Translations under genes and position numbers: made by a program
Notes under the pieces: model-generated
Told to the model about the DNA's origin: nothing
Seen by the model: only the letters and a program-made list of their open reading frames with translations
Databases searched by the model: none
Shown: one piece after another, positions 39,194-49,809 of the stretch
Layout of the letters: each line of letters starts with the position of its first letter
Numbering within the stretch: the stretch's first letter is position 1
Assembly: GCA_963699835.1 (NCBI GenBank)
Contig: CAVOVJ010000004.1
Span: forward strand, 248,001-312,000
Direction of reading: 5' to 3'
Length of the DNA stretch: 64,000 bases
Source: BM003 sp963699835
GTDB lineage: Bacteria > Pseudomonadota > Gammaproteobacteria > Steroidobacterales > BM003

Positions 39194-39213
39194 TCCGACA
39201 AGTTCAATTACAA
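39194..39213 (-). repeat. 20-bp repeat copy, right end of radical SAM cassette
   Basis: On the minus strand reads TTGTAATTGAACTTGTCGGA, matching the left-end copies at most positions. Opposite orientation to the left copies, so both ends face inward. Confidence 0.65.
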
Positions 39214-39260
39214 GAAACGCGCATTCGGAGAGCCGGATATCAAAGGCTTATAGCCTGATT

Positions 39261-39280
39261 TCCGACAGCTTTAATCACGA
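39261..39280 (-). repeat. Second 20-bp repeat copy, right end
   Basis: Minus-strand TCGTGATTAAAGCTGTCGGA, keeping the ATTAA and TGTCGGA cores. It lies 67 bp outside the previous copy, close to the 64-bp spacing at the left end. Confidence 0.6.
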
Positions 39281-39522
39281 GAAAGCAGGAGTTCTGTCAG
39301 GTACTGGCCAATAACCATTGTTCCGATGACGACGATGAAGAGCTCGAGTAGCGCCGTACTGCACTTTCGTTTACCCAAATCCCTGACTATCCGCTGAACA
39401 ATCAAGGCCCTTCCCTCGTTGCAGTGCGGCAGCTTAGCTAACAAGAGGGTAAATTCAATCGGCACGGCAATCGAACGAGGGTTGCTGGCCGAGCCATCTC
39501 TGAGGGCGGATCGGAACCGCAC
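39271..39522 (-). pseudogene. Possible gene remnant or small hypothetical protein
   Basis: 83-aa frame with GTG start, a single hydrophobic segment (TALLELFIVVIGTMVIGQYL) near its end, and a stop inside the right-hand 20-bp repeat. It could be an older gene truncated when the cassette inserted, or a chance frame. No family recognised. The remaining sequence of 39029-39754 holds the repeats and nothing else I can support. Confidence 0.25.
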
Positions 39523-39754
39523 CTGAGCAGATTATTCTCGTTGTCGTTTTCTCATTGTGCCTTCGTACCAGAATCGACGATTTCAATCCGTTGCACTGCG
39601 CGAGAAGGTCAGGATTGAGAGTCTACGCCTGCGCCAGCTGGGGCTACCGCATGAGCCAGCTCCGGACACCTTTAATCAACGGGTTAGAATCGAGTTGACG
39701 AGACTTTTGGTTACGCTCAATCGAGAGTGGGATACACTGTCGGGGACATTGGCA

Positions 39755-40342
39755 ATGCTTCGACTGACTCAGATGATCCGATTTGCCCCCCTGCTTGGCG
39801 TGCTCCTGCTGCTTGGCGGCTGCAGCACCTTCACGATCGATACCCGTTACGACAAGGACTACCGATACAACGAGCTGCGCAGTTTCAGCTGGAGCAACCT
39901 CGCTCCGGACATTACCGGCGATGCCGAGTATGCGCGACCGGAAGTCGACGAGGCTATCCGGGTCGATTTGGGTCGCGCATTCGAGGCGCGAGGGTTTCGC
40001 GAGGCCGCAGACGCAGAATCGGCGGATTTTCTAATCGCCTACCGCCTGCTTATCGAAAACCGCTCGTCCGAGCGGGTACTGAATGACGGTTACGAAGTCG
40101 GACCCGGTTGGGGCCCGGAAGGGATCGACGCGCGACAGTACGCGCACAAGACCCAGGAGACTTTTGTCATTGAGTACTCGGAAGGCACGATGGTCGTCGA
40201 TGTATTCGAGCCCGAAAGTCGTCGCCTGCTTTGGCGCGGCTCGGTCCAGGGCGAACTGCACGAGGCAGAGGATTGGGCAAAGCGCCGTCTGCGTCTGCAA
40301 CGGGCGATACGGGATCTGCTGAAGAAGTTTCCGCCGAGCTGA
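39755..40342 (+). CDS. DUF4136 family lipoprotein
   Basis: 195 aa from ATG 39755 (ATG 39773 also possible). Signal peptide with lipobox LLLLGGC, then YDKDYRYNELRSFSWSN, AIRVDLGRAFEARGFREA and SADFLIAYRLLIENRS, the pattern of DUF4136. Predicted outer-membrane-anchored periplasmic protein; role unknown. The much longer upstream frame is not supported. Confidence 0.8.
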   Translation: MLRLTQMIRFAPLLGVLLLLGGCSTFTIDTRYDKDYRYNELRSFSWSNLAPDITGDAEYARPEVDEAIRVDLGRAFEARGFREAADAESADFLIAYRLLIENRSSERVLNDGYEVGPGWGPEGIDARQYAHKTQETFVIEYSEGTMVVDVFEPESRRLLWRGSVQGELHEAEDWAKRRLRLQRAIRDLLKKFPPS

Positions 40343-40357
40343 GATACGGTCAGCGGA

Positions 40358-41410
40358 TCAGCGAGCGGTCGCGCTGGCCTGGGGCTTGACGAGACGATGT
40401 TCGGCCAGCGCAATCACGTTCTCCAGTGTTTCCTCCGGCCAGGTAAAACACTCCGGTCGGCGGCGTAATGCGAGCCCGAGGTCATCGCCACGATCGGCAA
40501 TTTTCCGCAGGTACTCGAGGTTCTGCTCGATCGCCATCAGGTACGGATTGGCACCGTCGAACAAAACACTGGCGTATTGATAGACGCGGTCGAAGCTGCT
40601 ATCGAGCCGGGTCTTGACGCTGTTGCGATAAAAGTCATCGGTCTTCTTAAGCAAGTCATCGCCTGACCTGTAATTGACCGTTTCGTTGCCGTGACCGTCC
40701 TTTTCTATCGCGATACCTGCGAGGACGAACTCCGGGTACAGGCGGTCGCGACACTTTTCGAGATAGCAGCGGTCGGCCATTTGTGCCATCAGGTCGGCGG
40801 TGCCGAGCAAATGACCGAGACGACGGTCCTTCGGCTCGGTCACCCGAATCTGTTCGGGCCGGACTTCGTAACCGCTGAAATGGACGATCTGCGCCGCAGT
40901 CGCGGCGAAATCCGTAAATCCGATCCGCGGCATATAGTGTTCGAGAAATTTTGCACTGCGGCTGACATGAAAGCTGGTGACTTCGGCGCCGTTGCTGAAT
41001 TCGTCGTCGTCACGCTTGCGAATGTAGCCCGCATCGTGGAACAGAGATGTCACCAGTGCTACCACTGCACGGCGCGGACCGAGCTGGTCGCGTATAGGAT
41101 TCGACATTTCGAAACCCGCGATGAGTCTGGCGTTTGCCAGAGTCATGTCCAGCGTATGCTGGATATCGTGGTACACGGTGTCGCACCCGTAGTATCCCGG
41201 GTACTCACCGTTGAAGAGCCGCTGGAAATCGAGGAATGCGCGGCTGACTGGTTTGAACGAGTCGCGCGGGTACAGGCCGCTGAAAATTCCGTGCACGGCC
41301 GCGCACACGGCTGATGGTGAACTCACCCTGACCGTGTTCGTGACGTCATAGTCGTTGCGCCGCTCCGCCAGTCGCTGCGCCCAGAGCGATTGTTGTTGTA
41401 ATTCGGACAC
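40358..41410 (-). CDS. HD-domain phosphohydrolase-like protein (PDEase-like)
   Basis: 350 aa. YHDIQHTLDMTLANARLI and TSLFHDAGYIRKRDD give the metal-binding H...HD pattern, spaced as in HD/PDEase domains; further histidines occur at FLEHYMPRIG and IVHFSG. Probably hydrolyses a phosphodiester, perhaps a cyclic nucleotide; no GYP motif, so not a standard HD-GYP c-di-GMP phosphodiesterase. Lone gene, convergent with the DUF4136 gene. Confidence 0.7.
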   Translation of the reverse strand: MSELQQQSLWAQRLAERRNDYDVTNTVRVSSPSAVCAAVHGIFSGLYPRDSFKPVSRAFLDFQRLFNGEYPGYYGCDTVYHDIQHTLDMTLANARLIAGFEMSNPIRDQLGPRRAVVALVTSLFHDAGYIRKRDDDEFSNGAEVTSFHVSRSAKFLEHYMPRIGFTDFAATAAQIVHFSGYEVRPEQIRVTEPKDRRLGHLLGTADLMAQMADRCYLEKCRDRLYPEFVLAGIAIEKDGHGNETVNYRSGDDLLKKTDDFYRNSVKTRLDSSFDRVYQYASVLFDGANPYLMAIEQNLEYLRKIADRGDDLGLALRRRPECFTWPEETLENVIALAEHRLVKPQASATAR

Positions 41411-41490
41411 CTGACGAAGTCTATGGAAAAGTTATGCTCTCTGCCAACCCAGTTTCGGACATAACCGGCGATTTATTGTTGTTTTTTCGC

Positions 41491-42258
41491 CTATTTCCCG
41501 AATTCGGCAATGACGGGAGTGTGATCCGACGGTCTTTCCCAGGCGCGGGGCTCAATGTCGATGTCACAATTGCGGCAGTCGGCAGCGAGGCTTTCGGTCG
41601 CCAGCATCAGGTCGATCCGGAGGCCATTATTGCGCCGGAACGCGCCGCGCCGGTAGTCCCACCAGCTGTATTTCCCGTCCGCCTGCGAAAAACGCCGGAA
41701 CAGGTCCTCCAGGCCGAGTCCCAGCAATTTTGTCAATGCTTCCCGCTCCGGCGGGCTCACGTGCACCGATCCTTCCCAGGCCGCGGGGTCATGGACATCG
41801 CGGTCCTCCGGGGCAATGTTGTAATCGCCCATTACCAGCAGCCGCGGATAACGTGCGATTTCCTTTTTCAGGTAGTCATGTAGCGCCTGAAGCCAGCCCA
41901 TTTTGTAGACGAACTTGTCGGAGTCCAGCGCCTGCCCGTTCGGCACATAGATATTGACGACACGGGTTGCGCCATAGGTCGCGGCGACAAACCGGCGCTG
42001 TGGATCTTCGATACCCGGGAGATCGGTCATTACGTCCGCGCCGGGCAGCCGCGAAAGCAGCGCAACACCATTGTAGGTGCGTTGTCCGTTGACGATGGCC
42101 GTGTATCCCGCTGCACTGATTTCCTCAATCGGGAAATCCTCATTCGGTTGCTTGATTTCCTGCAGGCCGAGCACGTCCGGTTCACTCGACTGCACCCAGT
42201 CGAGGACCTGCGGCAAGCGCACGCGCAACGAATTGACGTTCCAGGTGGCGATGCGCAT
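41491..42258 (-). CDS. xthA: Exodeoxyribonuclease III (AP endonuclease)
   Basis: 255 aa from ATG 42258. MRIATWNVNSLRVRLPQVLDW, LGLQEIKQ (metal-binding Glu), GDYNIAPEDRDVHDP (catalytic Asp/Asn), RIDLMLAT and PSDHTPVIAEF (catalytic Asp-His). Cleaves DNA at abasic sites in base-excision repair. 17 bp downstream of prlC. Confidence 0.95.
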   Translation of the reverse strand: MRIATWNVNSLRVRLPQVLDWVQSSEPDVLGLQEIKQPNEDFPIEEISAAGYTAIVNGQRTYNGVALLSRLPGADVMTDLPGIEDPQRRFVAATYGATRVVNIYVPNGQALDSDKFVYKMGWLQALHDYLKKEIARYPRLLVMGDYNIAPEDRDVHDPAAWEGSVHVSPPEREALTKLLGLGLEDLFRRFSQADGKYSWWDYRRGAFRRNNGLRIDLMLATESLAADCRNCDIDIEPRAWERPSDHTPVIAEFGK

Positions 42259-42275
42259 TGCAGATCTCCTCCGGG

Positions 42276-44309
<2,034 letters not shown>

Positions 44310-44362
44310 GATTGCCCTTTCCCTCGGATGAGGCCGAATTCTAGCTGGTGCCGGGCGCTATT

Positions 44363-45280
44363 TCAGGCGCCAATGCGCAGTGCAAAAAGCCAGGCGAGGA
44401 TTCCGATGCTGGCGATGAAACCCGCGCCGCTGGCGAACGCAGCGAAGCGCCAGCGCCGGGTCAGGCTGTCCTGCTCGCCTACCGCGAGCAGAAACGGGCG
44501 CCGGTCCTGCGGATGGCCAAGCACCGGGACGCGCGGCAAATGCGGCTCGTCGGCGCGCTCCCGGCGCACCTGTTCCAGCGCCTGCTCGCGTGCCCGCTCC
44601 CATTCCCCGGTGCTGATCTCGCGGTCGCCGTCGCTGTCGAATCGCTCGATGAGCCCGCGTTGATCGCGTTTCCATTCGGCCAGCAGCGCGCGCAACTCTT
44701 CGCTCTCGGAGAGACCCTGCGCGGCATCGTGACTACGGAGGAATCCGATGGCATGTAATGGATCGCCGATTTCGATGCGCCGTTCCGTGTAGCGGTAGCG
44801 GCTGCCGAGCGTGGTTCTGAATCGAGCCCGTTTATCGCCGTCGGCACGACGCCGCGAATCACTGGTCCAGGTATTGCGCCTTGCGGTGCGGACGATAGCC
44901 CCTTCGGGGTCGACGATACATGTGCCGGTAGCATCGCGAACACCGAAAATCGCGTCACTGACACCGCTGTCGATCGAGCGCCAGCCATGACCGCCGCGGC
45001 TGCGTTGTTCGCGCTCCTCGACGCGGTATGACCACCATGCGCAGGTTTTTCCACTAAGAGGCGCCTTGATCGGTTCGCCGGGCAGCGCATAGGCTTCGCC
45101 AGCGAGTTCGAGATATCCCTGCGACGCCGAGCGGATCTTCGATGTCGGAGTGTCAGCGGCGAGGTGGGTGTGATGCAGCATCCGCCGAAACACGTACAGG
45201 CAGAACACGGCTACTGCGATGGCAACCGCTGTGACGAGCGCGAACTGGAAATCGGAAAGGTTGCGCAAATGTTCAGTCAA
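44363..45280 (-). CDS. GIDE-domain membrane protein with an EF-hand
   Basis: 305 aa from a TTG at 45280, chosen because GGGGGAG lies 7 bp before it. One N-terminal membrane helix (FALVTAVAIAVAVFCLYVF), GIDE-type core (TPTSKIRSASQGYLELAGEA, CAWWSYRVEER), a canonical EF-hand calcium loop FDSDGDREISTGEWE, and a C-terminal helix pair. GIDE was named from eukaryotic E3 ligases of the MUL1 type; bacterial members lack the RING domain and their role is unknown. Encoded right after lemA, a recurrent pairing. Confidence 0.75.
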   Translation of the reverse strand: MTEHLRNLSDFQFALVTAVAIAVAVFCLYVFRRMLHHTHLAADTPTSKIRSASQGYLELAGEAYALPGEPIKAPLSGKTCAWWSYRVEEREQRSRGGHGWRSIDSGVSDAIFGVRDATGTCIVDPEGAIVRTARRNTWTSDSRRRADGDKRARFRTTLGSRYRYTERRIEIGDPLHAIGFLRSHDAAQGLSESEELRALLAEWKRDQRGLIERFDSDGDREISTGEWERAREQALEQVRRERADEPHLPRVPVLGHPQDRRPFLLAVGEQDSLTRRWRFAAFASGAGFIASIGILAWLFALRIGA

Positions 45281-45298
45281 TCGCGGCTCCCCCGGCAA

Positions 45299-45868
45299 TC
45301 AGGCGAACAGCGCCTTGACGTCGACGTCGGCCGTTTGCGCCTCGGAGAACTCGAGCAGTTCGGCCTTGCGGAAACTGAAAAGACGCGCCACGATCAATTG
45401 CGGAAACTGATCTATCCGGATGTTGTTGGTATTGACGCTGTCATTGTAGAGCTCACGCCGGTCTGCAATGCTCTCCTCGAGTTCGGTTATGCGTCTTTGC
45501 AATTTCAGGAAGGACTCATTGGCCTTCAGCTCGGGATAATTCTCGGCCAGAGCGAACAGGCGCCCGAGATCGGATCGCAGTGATGTCTCGGCATCGCCGA
45601 GGGCGTCAAGATCGGCGCTGGTGCGTGCGTTGTCGATCGCACTGCGGGCGCGCATTACGCCCTCGAGGGTTTCGCGCTCGTGGCGCATGTAACCTTTGCA
45701 GGCCTCAACGAGTTTTGGCAACTCGTCGTGCCGCTGCACCAGGAGAACATCGATATTCGACCAGTTTCGGCGGACGTTTTCGCGGAGAAAGATAAAGCCG
45801 TTATAGATGACGATAAAGTAAACTGTCAGAACGATGAAAGCCGCGCCGAAAATGGAGGCGAGAACCAT
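45299..45868 (-). CDS. lemA: LemA family protein
   Basis: 189 aa from ATG 45868. N-terminal membrane helix (SIFGAAFIVLTVYFIVIYNG), then the LemA helical bundle: NWSNIDVLLVQRHDELPKLV, LFALAENYPELKANESFLKL, RRELYNDSVNTNNIRIDQFP. Membrane-anchored protein of uncertain function, commonly next to GIDE or TPM-domain proteins. Stop and downstream start are 18 bp apart. Confidence 0.9.
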   Translation of the reverse strand: MVLASIFGAAFIVLTVYFIVIYNGFIFLRENVRRNWSNIDVLLVQRHDELPKLVEACKGYMRHERETLEGVMRARSAIDNARTSADLDALGDAETSLRSDLGRLFALAENYPELKANESFLKLQRRITELEESIADRRELYNDSVNTNNIRIDQFPQLIVARLFSFRKAELLEFSEAQTADVDVKALFA

Positions 45869-45943
45869 AATGGCATACCTGAAAGGCGGAAAAACCGCGC
45901 GAATTATAGCATTCGGCAACCAATGCCGGTCCGGTGAAAGCGA

Positions 45944-47290
45944 ATGAGCAGGCATTACGATCTGGTTTCCGTGGGTGGCGGCAGCGGCGGGCTGGCTTGC
46001 GCCCAGCGGGCGGCCGAATACGGGGCGCGAACCGCGGTAATAGAAAACGGGCCACTGGGCGGCACCTGCGTCAACGTGGGCTGCGTGCCGAAAAAAGTCA
46101 TGTGGTATGCAGCGCAGCTCGCGCATGCCGTCGACGATGCGCCCGCATACGGATTCGGCGTCAGTGCGAATGGTCACGACTGGGCGGCACTGAAGGCAAA
46201 GCGCGATGCTTATGTAAAACGCTTGAACGGGATTTACGAAAACAACTTGTCACGGCGTGAGGTCGATTATCTGCGTGGCACGGCGAGATTTACCGGCGCG
46301 AGCTCGCTGGAGGTCGACGGTGAGCCGGTCAGCGCCGACCATATCGTTGTGGCAACCGGCGGGCGCCCGATCGTGCCGCCAATCCCGGGTGCGGAGTTGG
46401 GCATCACCTCTGACGGTTTTTTCGATCTCGAGCAGATGCCCCGGCGGGTTGCGATTGTTGGCAGCGGCTATATTGCGGTGGAATTCGCCGGTGTGTTGCG
46501 TGCACTCGGAGCCGAAGTTTCGCTATTCGTCCGTTTTGACAGCGTGCTGCGTTCATTTGATTCGATGTTGCAGCGGGGGCTGATGCAGGCGCTGACCGAC
46601 TCCGGGGTCGAAATCGTTTCTGCATTTCGTCCGGCAGCTGTTACGCGTGGCAGTGCAGGGCTTGATCTTGCGGCCGAAGACGGGCGGGTCTTTGCCGGCT
46701 TCGAAGCACTGATCTGGGCGGTCGGGCGCAAGCCCAATACCGCGGCACTCGCTTGCGATGCCGCCGGCCTGGAACTCGATGGCGCGGGTTTTATTCCTAC
46801 CGATACCTTCCAGAACACCAATGTCGATGGCATCTATGCGATCGGCGACGTTACTGGCCGCGCCGCTCTCACACCGGTGGCGATAGCGGCCGGACGTCGT
46901 CTCGGTGACCGTCTGTATGGCGGTCAGAGCGAACGCCATTTGTCTTATGACGACATACCTACCGTGTTGTTTACTCATCCGCCCATCGGCACCATCGGCC
47001 TGACCGAAGCGGCTGCGCGCGAACAATACGGCGATGCGATAAAGGTCTACACGTCGAGTTTCGTGCCGATGTATCACGCGATGACCGAGCACAAGCCAAA
47101 AGCGTCGATGAAACTGATTACGGCCGGCGCCGAGGAGCGCGTCGTCGGTTGTCACGTGATCGGCGACGGTGCTGACGAAATGATGCAGGGATTCGCCGTG
47201 GCGATAAAGATGGGGGCATGCAAACGGGATCTCGACGATACCGTTGCGATTCATCCGACCTCTGCCGAGGAACTGGTGACGCTGCGGTGA
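45944..47290 (+). CDS. gorA: Glutathione-disulfide reductase
   Basis: 448 aa. FAD motif SVGGGSGGLACAQRAAEYGA, redox disulfide GGTCVNVGCVPKK, NADPH Rossmann motif VGSGYIAVEFAGVLRALG with LFVRF (arginine for NADPH), and dimer-interface histidine in AIHPTSAEELVTLR. Maintains reduced glutathione. Overlaps the next gene by GTGA. Confidence 0.95.
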   Translation: MSRHYDLVSVGGGSGGLACAQRAAEYGARTAVIENGPLGGTCVNVGCVPKKVMWYAAQLAHAVDDAPAYGFGVSANGHDWAALKAKRDAYVKRLNGIYENNLSRREVDYLRGTARFTGASSLEVDGEPVSADHIVVATGGRPIVPPIPGAELGITSDGFFDLEQMPRRVAIVGSGYIAVEFAGVLRALGAEVSLFVRFDSVLRSFDSMLQRGLMQALTDSGVEIVSAFRPAAVTRGSAGLDLAAEDGRVFAGFEALIWAVGRKPNTAALACDAAGLELDGAGFIPTDTFQNTNVDGIYAIGDVTGRAALTPVAIAAGRRLGDRLYGGQSERHLSYDDIPTVLFTHPPIGTIGLTEAAAREQYGDAIKVYTSSFVPMYHAMTEHKPKASMKLITAGAEERVVGCHVIGDGADEMMQGFAVAIKMGACKRDLDDTVAIHPTSAEELVTLR

Positions 47291-47841
47291 CGCCACCGGA
47301 TCCGGTGCGCGCCTACCAGGACCGCTGGCCACAAATCGGCGAGCGCGTTTTCATCGATCCCAGCGCCGTTGTGATCGGCGCGGTCACGCTGGGCGACGAT
47401 GTATCGGTATGGCCTACCGCTGTCGTGCGCGGTGATGTCGAGAGCATCGCGATCGGGGCGGCCAGCAATATCCAGGATGGCGCGATTCTTCATGTCACCC
47501 ATGACGGGCCGTTCAGCCGCGGCGGGCGGGCGCTCGAAATCGGCAAGCTGGTGACCGTCGGCCACCGCGCTACGCTGCACGCCTGCAGCATCGGTGATCG
47601 CTGCCTGATCGGAATCGGCGCAATCGTGCTCGACGGTGCGGAAATCTGCGCCGATGTGCTGATTGCCGCGGGTTGCCTGGTACCGCCGCGAAAACGCCTT
47701 GAATCGGGCTATTTGTACGCCGGATCACCGGCGCGACGAATACGCGAATTGAGCGGTCGCGAAGTCGAACAACTCAGGTATAGCGCGGAACACTATGTCC
47801 GGATCAAGGACAGTTACCGCGGGGACGGCGGCGCGCCCTAG
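47287..47841 (+). CDS. Gamma-carbonic anhydrase-like hexapeptide protein (YrdA type)
   Basis: 184 aa from the GTG overlapping the gorA stop. Left-handed beta-helix with VWPTAVVRGDVESIAIGAAS, ILHVTHDGP, TVGHRATLHACSIGD; the three zinc histidines of the family are in HVTHD and GH..LH. Metal-binding trimer; carbonic anhydrase activity often not demonstrable for YrdA-type members. Its stop codon overlaps that of convergent aroE in a CTAG. Confidence 0.85.
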   Translation: MTPPDPVRAYQDRWPQIGERVFIDPSAVVIGAVTLGDDVSVWPTAVVRGDVESIAIGAASNIQDGAILHVTHDGPFSRGGRALEIGKLVTVGHRATLHACSIGDRCLIGIGAIVLDGAEICADVLIAAGCLVPPRKRLESGYLYAGSPARRIRELSGREVEQLRYSAEHYVRIKDSYRGDGGAP

Positions 47842-48677
47842 GCGGATTGGAGTCGCGCTATCACGGAGCCGGTTTCGGGGCGCCGGCCATGCCAGAACTC
47901 GAACGACTCGGCAGCCTGTTCGACCAGCATTCCCCATCCCGCCGCGAGTCTGCGGGCGCCTGTATTCTCGCACCAGCGCAGAAAAGCGGTACCGCCGCGG
48001 GCGTAGAACATGTCGTAGCAGAAAGTAGACGGAGCGACACAGCGACGATTAAACATCGGGGTCTGGCCACTGAGCCCGGCGGATGTTGCATGGATGACGA
48101 GGTCGAACGGTCTGGACGTTGCCTCGAGGTCGCCAAATCCGCAGCCCTCGACGGTTCCGAATTCGCTGAAATCCGCCGCCACTGCCCGGGCCCGAGCGGC
48201 GGTGCGATTGGCGATGCGGATCAGTGCCGGGCCGCCCTCGAGCAGCGGTCCAAGACAGCCGCGGACCGCGCCGCCGGCGCCCAGTATCAGAATTCGCGCA
48301 GCGCGGAGCTCGATGCCATGGTTGACGCATAAATCGCGTACCAGGCCCGCGCCATCGGTGTTGTCGGCCATCAGGTGGCCGCGCTCCGCGCGCAGCGTGT
48401 TGACCGCGCCGGCGATCGCGGCGCGAGGGCTCGTCTGCTCGGCCAGCGCGAACGCCGCCATTTTGTGCGGTACCGTGACATTGAGACCGCGACCGCCGGC
48501 AGCAAAAAACTTCCGCACAGCGGCGTGGAAACCGGCTCCATCGACATCGAGCAGGTCATAGCGTAGCGGCACAGCGAACTGCTCCGCGAACAGACGGTGG
48601 ATCAGCGGCGAGCGGCTGTGTGCGACGGGATGGCCGATCAGCCCATAGCGCAACTCGACCGGCGACTCCTGTTGCAT
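47838..48677 (-). CDS. aroE: Shikimate dehydrogenase
   Basis: 279 aa. YGLIGHPVAHSRSPLIHRLF, NVTVPHKMAAFALAEQTS (catalytic lysine), NTDGAGLVRDL (catalytic Asp), NADP motif ILGAGGAVRGCLGPLLEGG and ANRTAARA. Reduces 3-dehydroshikimate in aromatic amino acid synthesis. 10 bp after hemB, so probably cotranscribed. Confidence 0.95.
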   Translation of the reverse strand: MQQESPVELRYGLIGHPVAHSRSPLIHRLFAEQFAVPLRYDLLDVDGAGFHAAVRKFFAAGGRGLNVTVPHKMAAFALAEQTSPRAAIAGAVNTLRAERGHLMADNTDGAGLVRDLCVNHGIELRAARILILGAGGAVRGCLGPLLEGGPALIRIANRTAARARAVAADFSEFGTVEGCGFGDLEATSRPFDLVIHATSAGLSGQTPMFNRRCVAPSTFCYDMFYARGGTAFLRWCENTGARRLAAGWGMLVEQAAESFEFWHGRRPETGSVIARLQSA

Positions 48678-48687
48678 CGGCGTCGGC

Positions 48688-49698
48688 TCAGTCTCCGTGG
48701 AGCCAGCCAGCCACGACCGGCGCGAAGTAAGTAAGAATTGCGTCGGCGCCGGCGCGTTTGAAGGCGGTCAGCGCTTCGAGTACGACCGCTTTCTCGTCCA
48801 GCCAGCCATTGCCGCAAGCGGCTTTCAGCATCGCGTATTCGCCACTGACCTGGTACACGAACGTTGGCATGCCCAGTGCCTCTTTGACCCGCCAGACGAT
48901 ATCCAGATAGGGCATTCCCGGTTTGACCATCACGATATCCGCGCCCTCTGCGGCGTCGAGAGCCACCTCGCGCAGCGCTTCGTCGCCATTGGCCGGATCC
49001 ATCTGATAAGTGTATTTGTTGCCCGAGCCCAGATTGCCTCCCGAGCCGACTGCGTCGCGGAAGGGACCGTAAAACGAGGACGCATACTTGGCCGAATAGG
49101 CGAGGATGCCAGTATTGCGAAAACCGGCCCGTTCTAGCGTATCGCGGATCGCGCCGATCCGCCCGTCCATCATGTCCGAGGGGGCAACAAGGTCTGCCCC
49201 GGCTTCGGCATGCGAGTGCGCCTGCTTGCACAGGACCTCGACGGTCTCGTCATTCATGACGTAACCCGACGCGTCGATCAGGCCGTCCTGGCCATGGGTC
49301 GTGAACGGGTCGAGCGCAACGTCCGTGATTACGCCAAGTTCCGGTAACTCGCGCTTCAGCGCCCGCACCGCGCGCTGCGCCAGACCCTCGGGGTTGAAGG
49401 CCTCGCGGCCGTCCTCGGTTTTGCTGTCCGCGTCGGGGACCGGGAACAGCGCCACGGCCGGTATCCCCAGGCGATGGGCGCTTTCCGCCTCGCGCAGCAA
49501 TTCGTCCACGGACAGACGCTCCACGCCGGGCATCGAGGTGACCGGCTCGCGGCGGCGCTCGCCCTCATGGACGAAAACCGGCCAGATCAGATCGGCGCTG
49601 GTGAGCTGTGATTCCCGGGTCAGACGCCGGCTGAATTCGTTGCGGCGCATGCGGCGCAGCCTGGTACGCGGGAAACTCGGACTCTCGCTACTGCTCAA
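48688..49698 (-). CDS. hemB: Delta-aminolevulinic acid dehydratase (porphobilinogen synthase)
   Basis: 336 aa. Active-site lysines in AYSAKYASSFYGPFRDAVGS and MVKPGMPYLDIV. In the metal loop the sequence is DVALDPFTTHGQDG, with aspartates instead of the zinc cysteines, so this is the magnesium-dependent, Pseudomonas-like class. Second step of haem synthesis; hemF is also in the window. Confidence 0.96.
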   Translation of the reverse strand: MSSSESPSFPRTRLRRMRRNEFSRRLTRESQLTSADLIWPVFVHEGERRREPVTSMPGVERLSVDELLREAESAHRLGIPAVALFPVPDADSKTEDGREAFNPEGLAQRAVRALKRELPELGVITDVALDPFTTHGQDGLIDASGYVMNDETVEVLCKQAHSHAEAGADLVAPSDMMDGRIGAIRDTLERAGFRNTGILAYSAKYASSFYGPFRDAVGSGGNLGSGNKYTYQMDPANGDEALREVALDAAEGADIVMVKPGMPYLDIVWRVKEALGMPTFVYQVSGEYAMLKAACGNGWLDEKAVVLEALTAFKRAGADAILTYFAPVVAGWLHGD

Positions 49699-49809
49699 TG
49701 GTTTGATTCCTGTTGGTGTAGGGCGCCATTTTCGCGCCTACTCCGTGCGGAGTCCACGGGCTGCTAGTATTCCGCTGTAATAATTTCCCCGACACCCGGG
49801 TCTCTAGCC

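Noticed and set aside
39581..39700. tRNA-like segment upstream of the DUF4136 gene
   Set aside because: Short complementary stretches exist but no cloverleaf, TTCGA loop or CCA end could be built.
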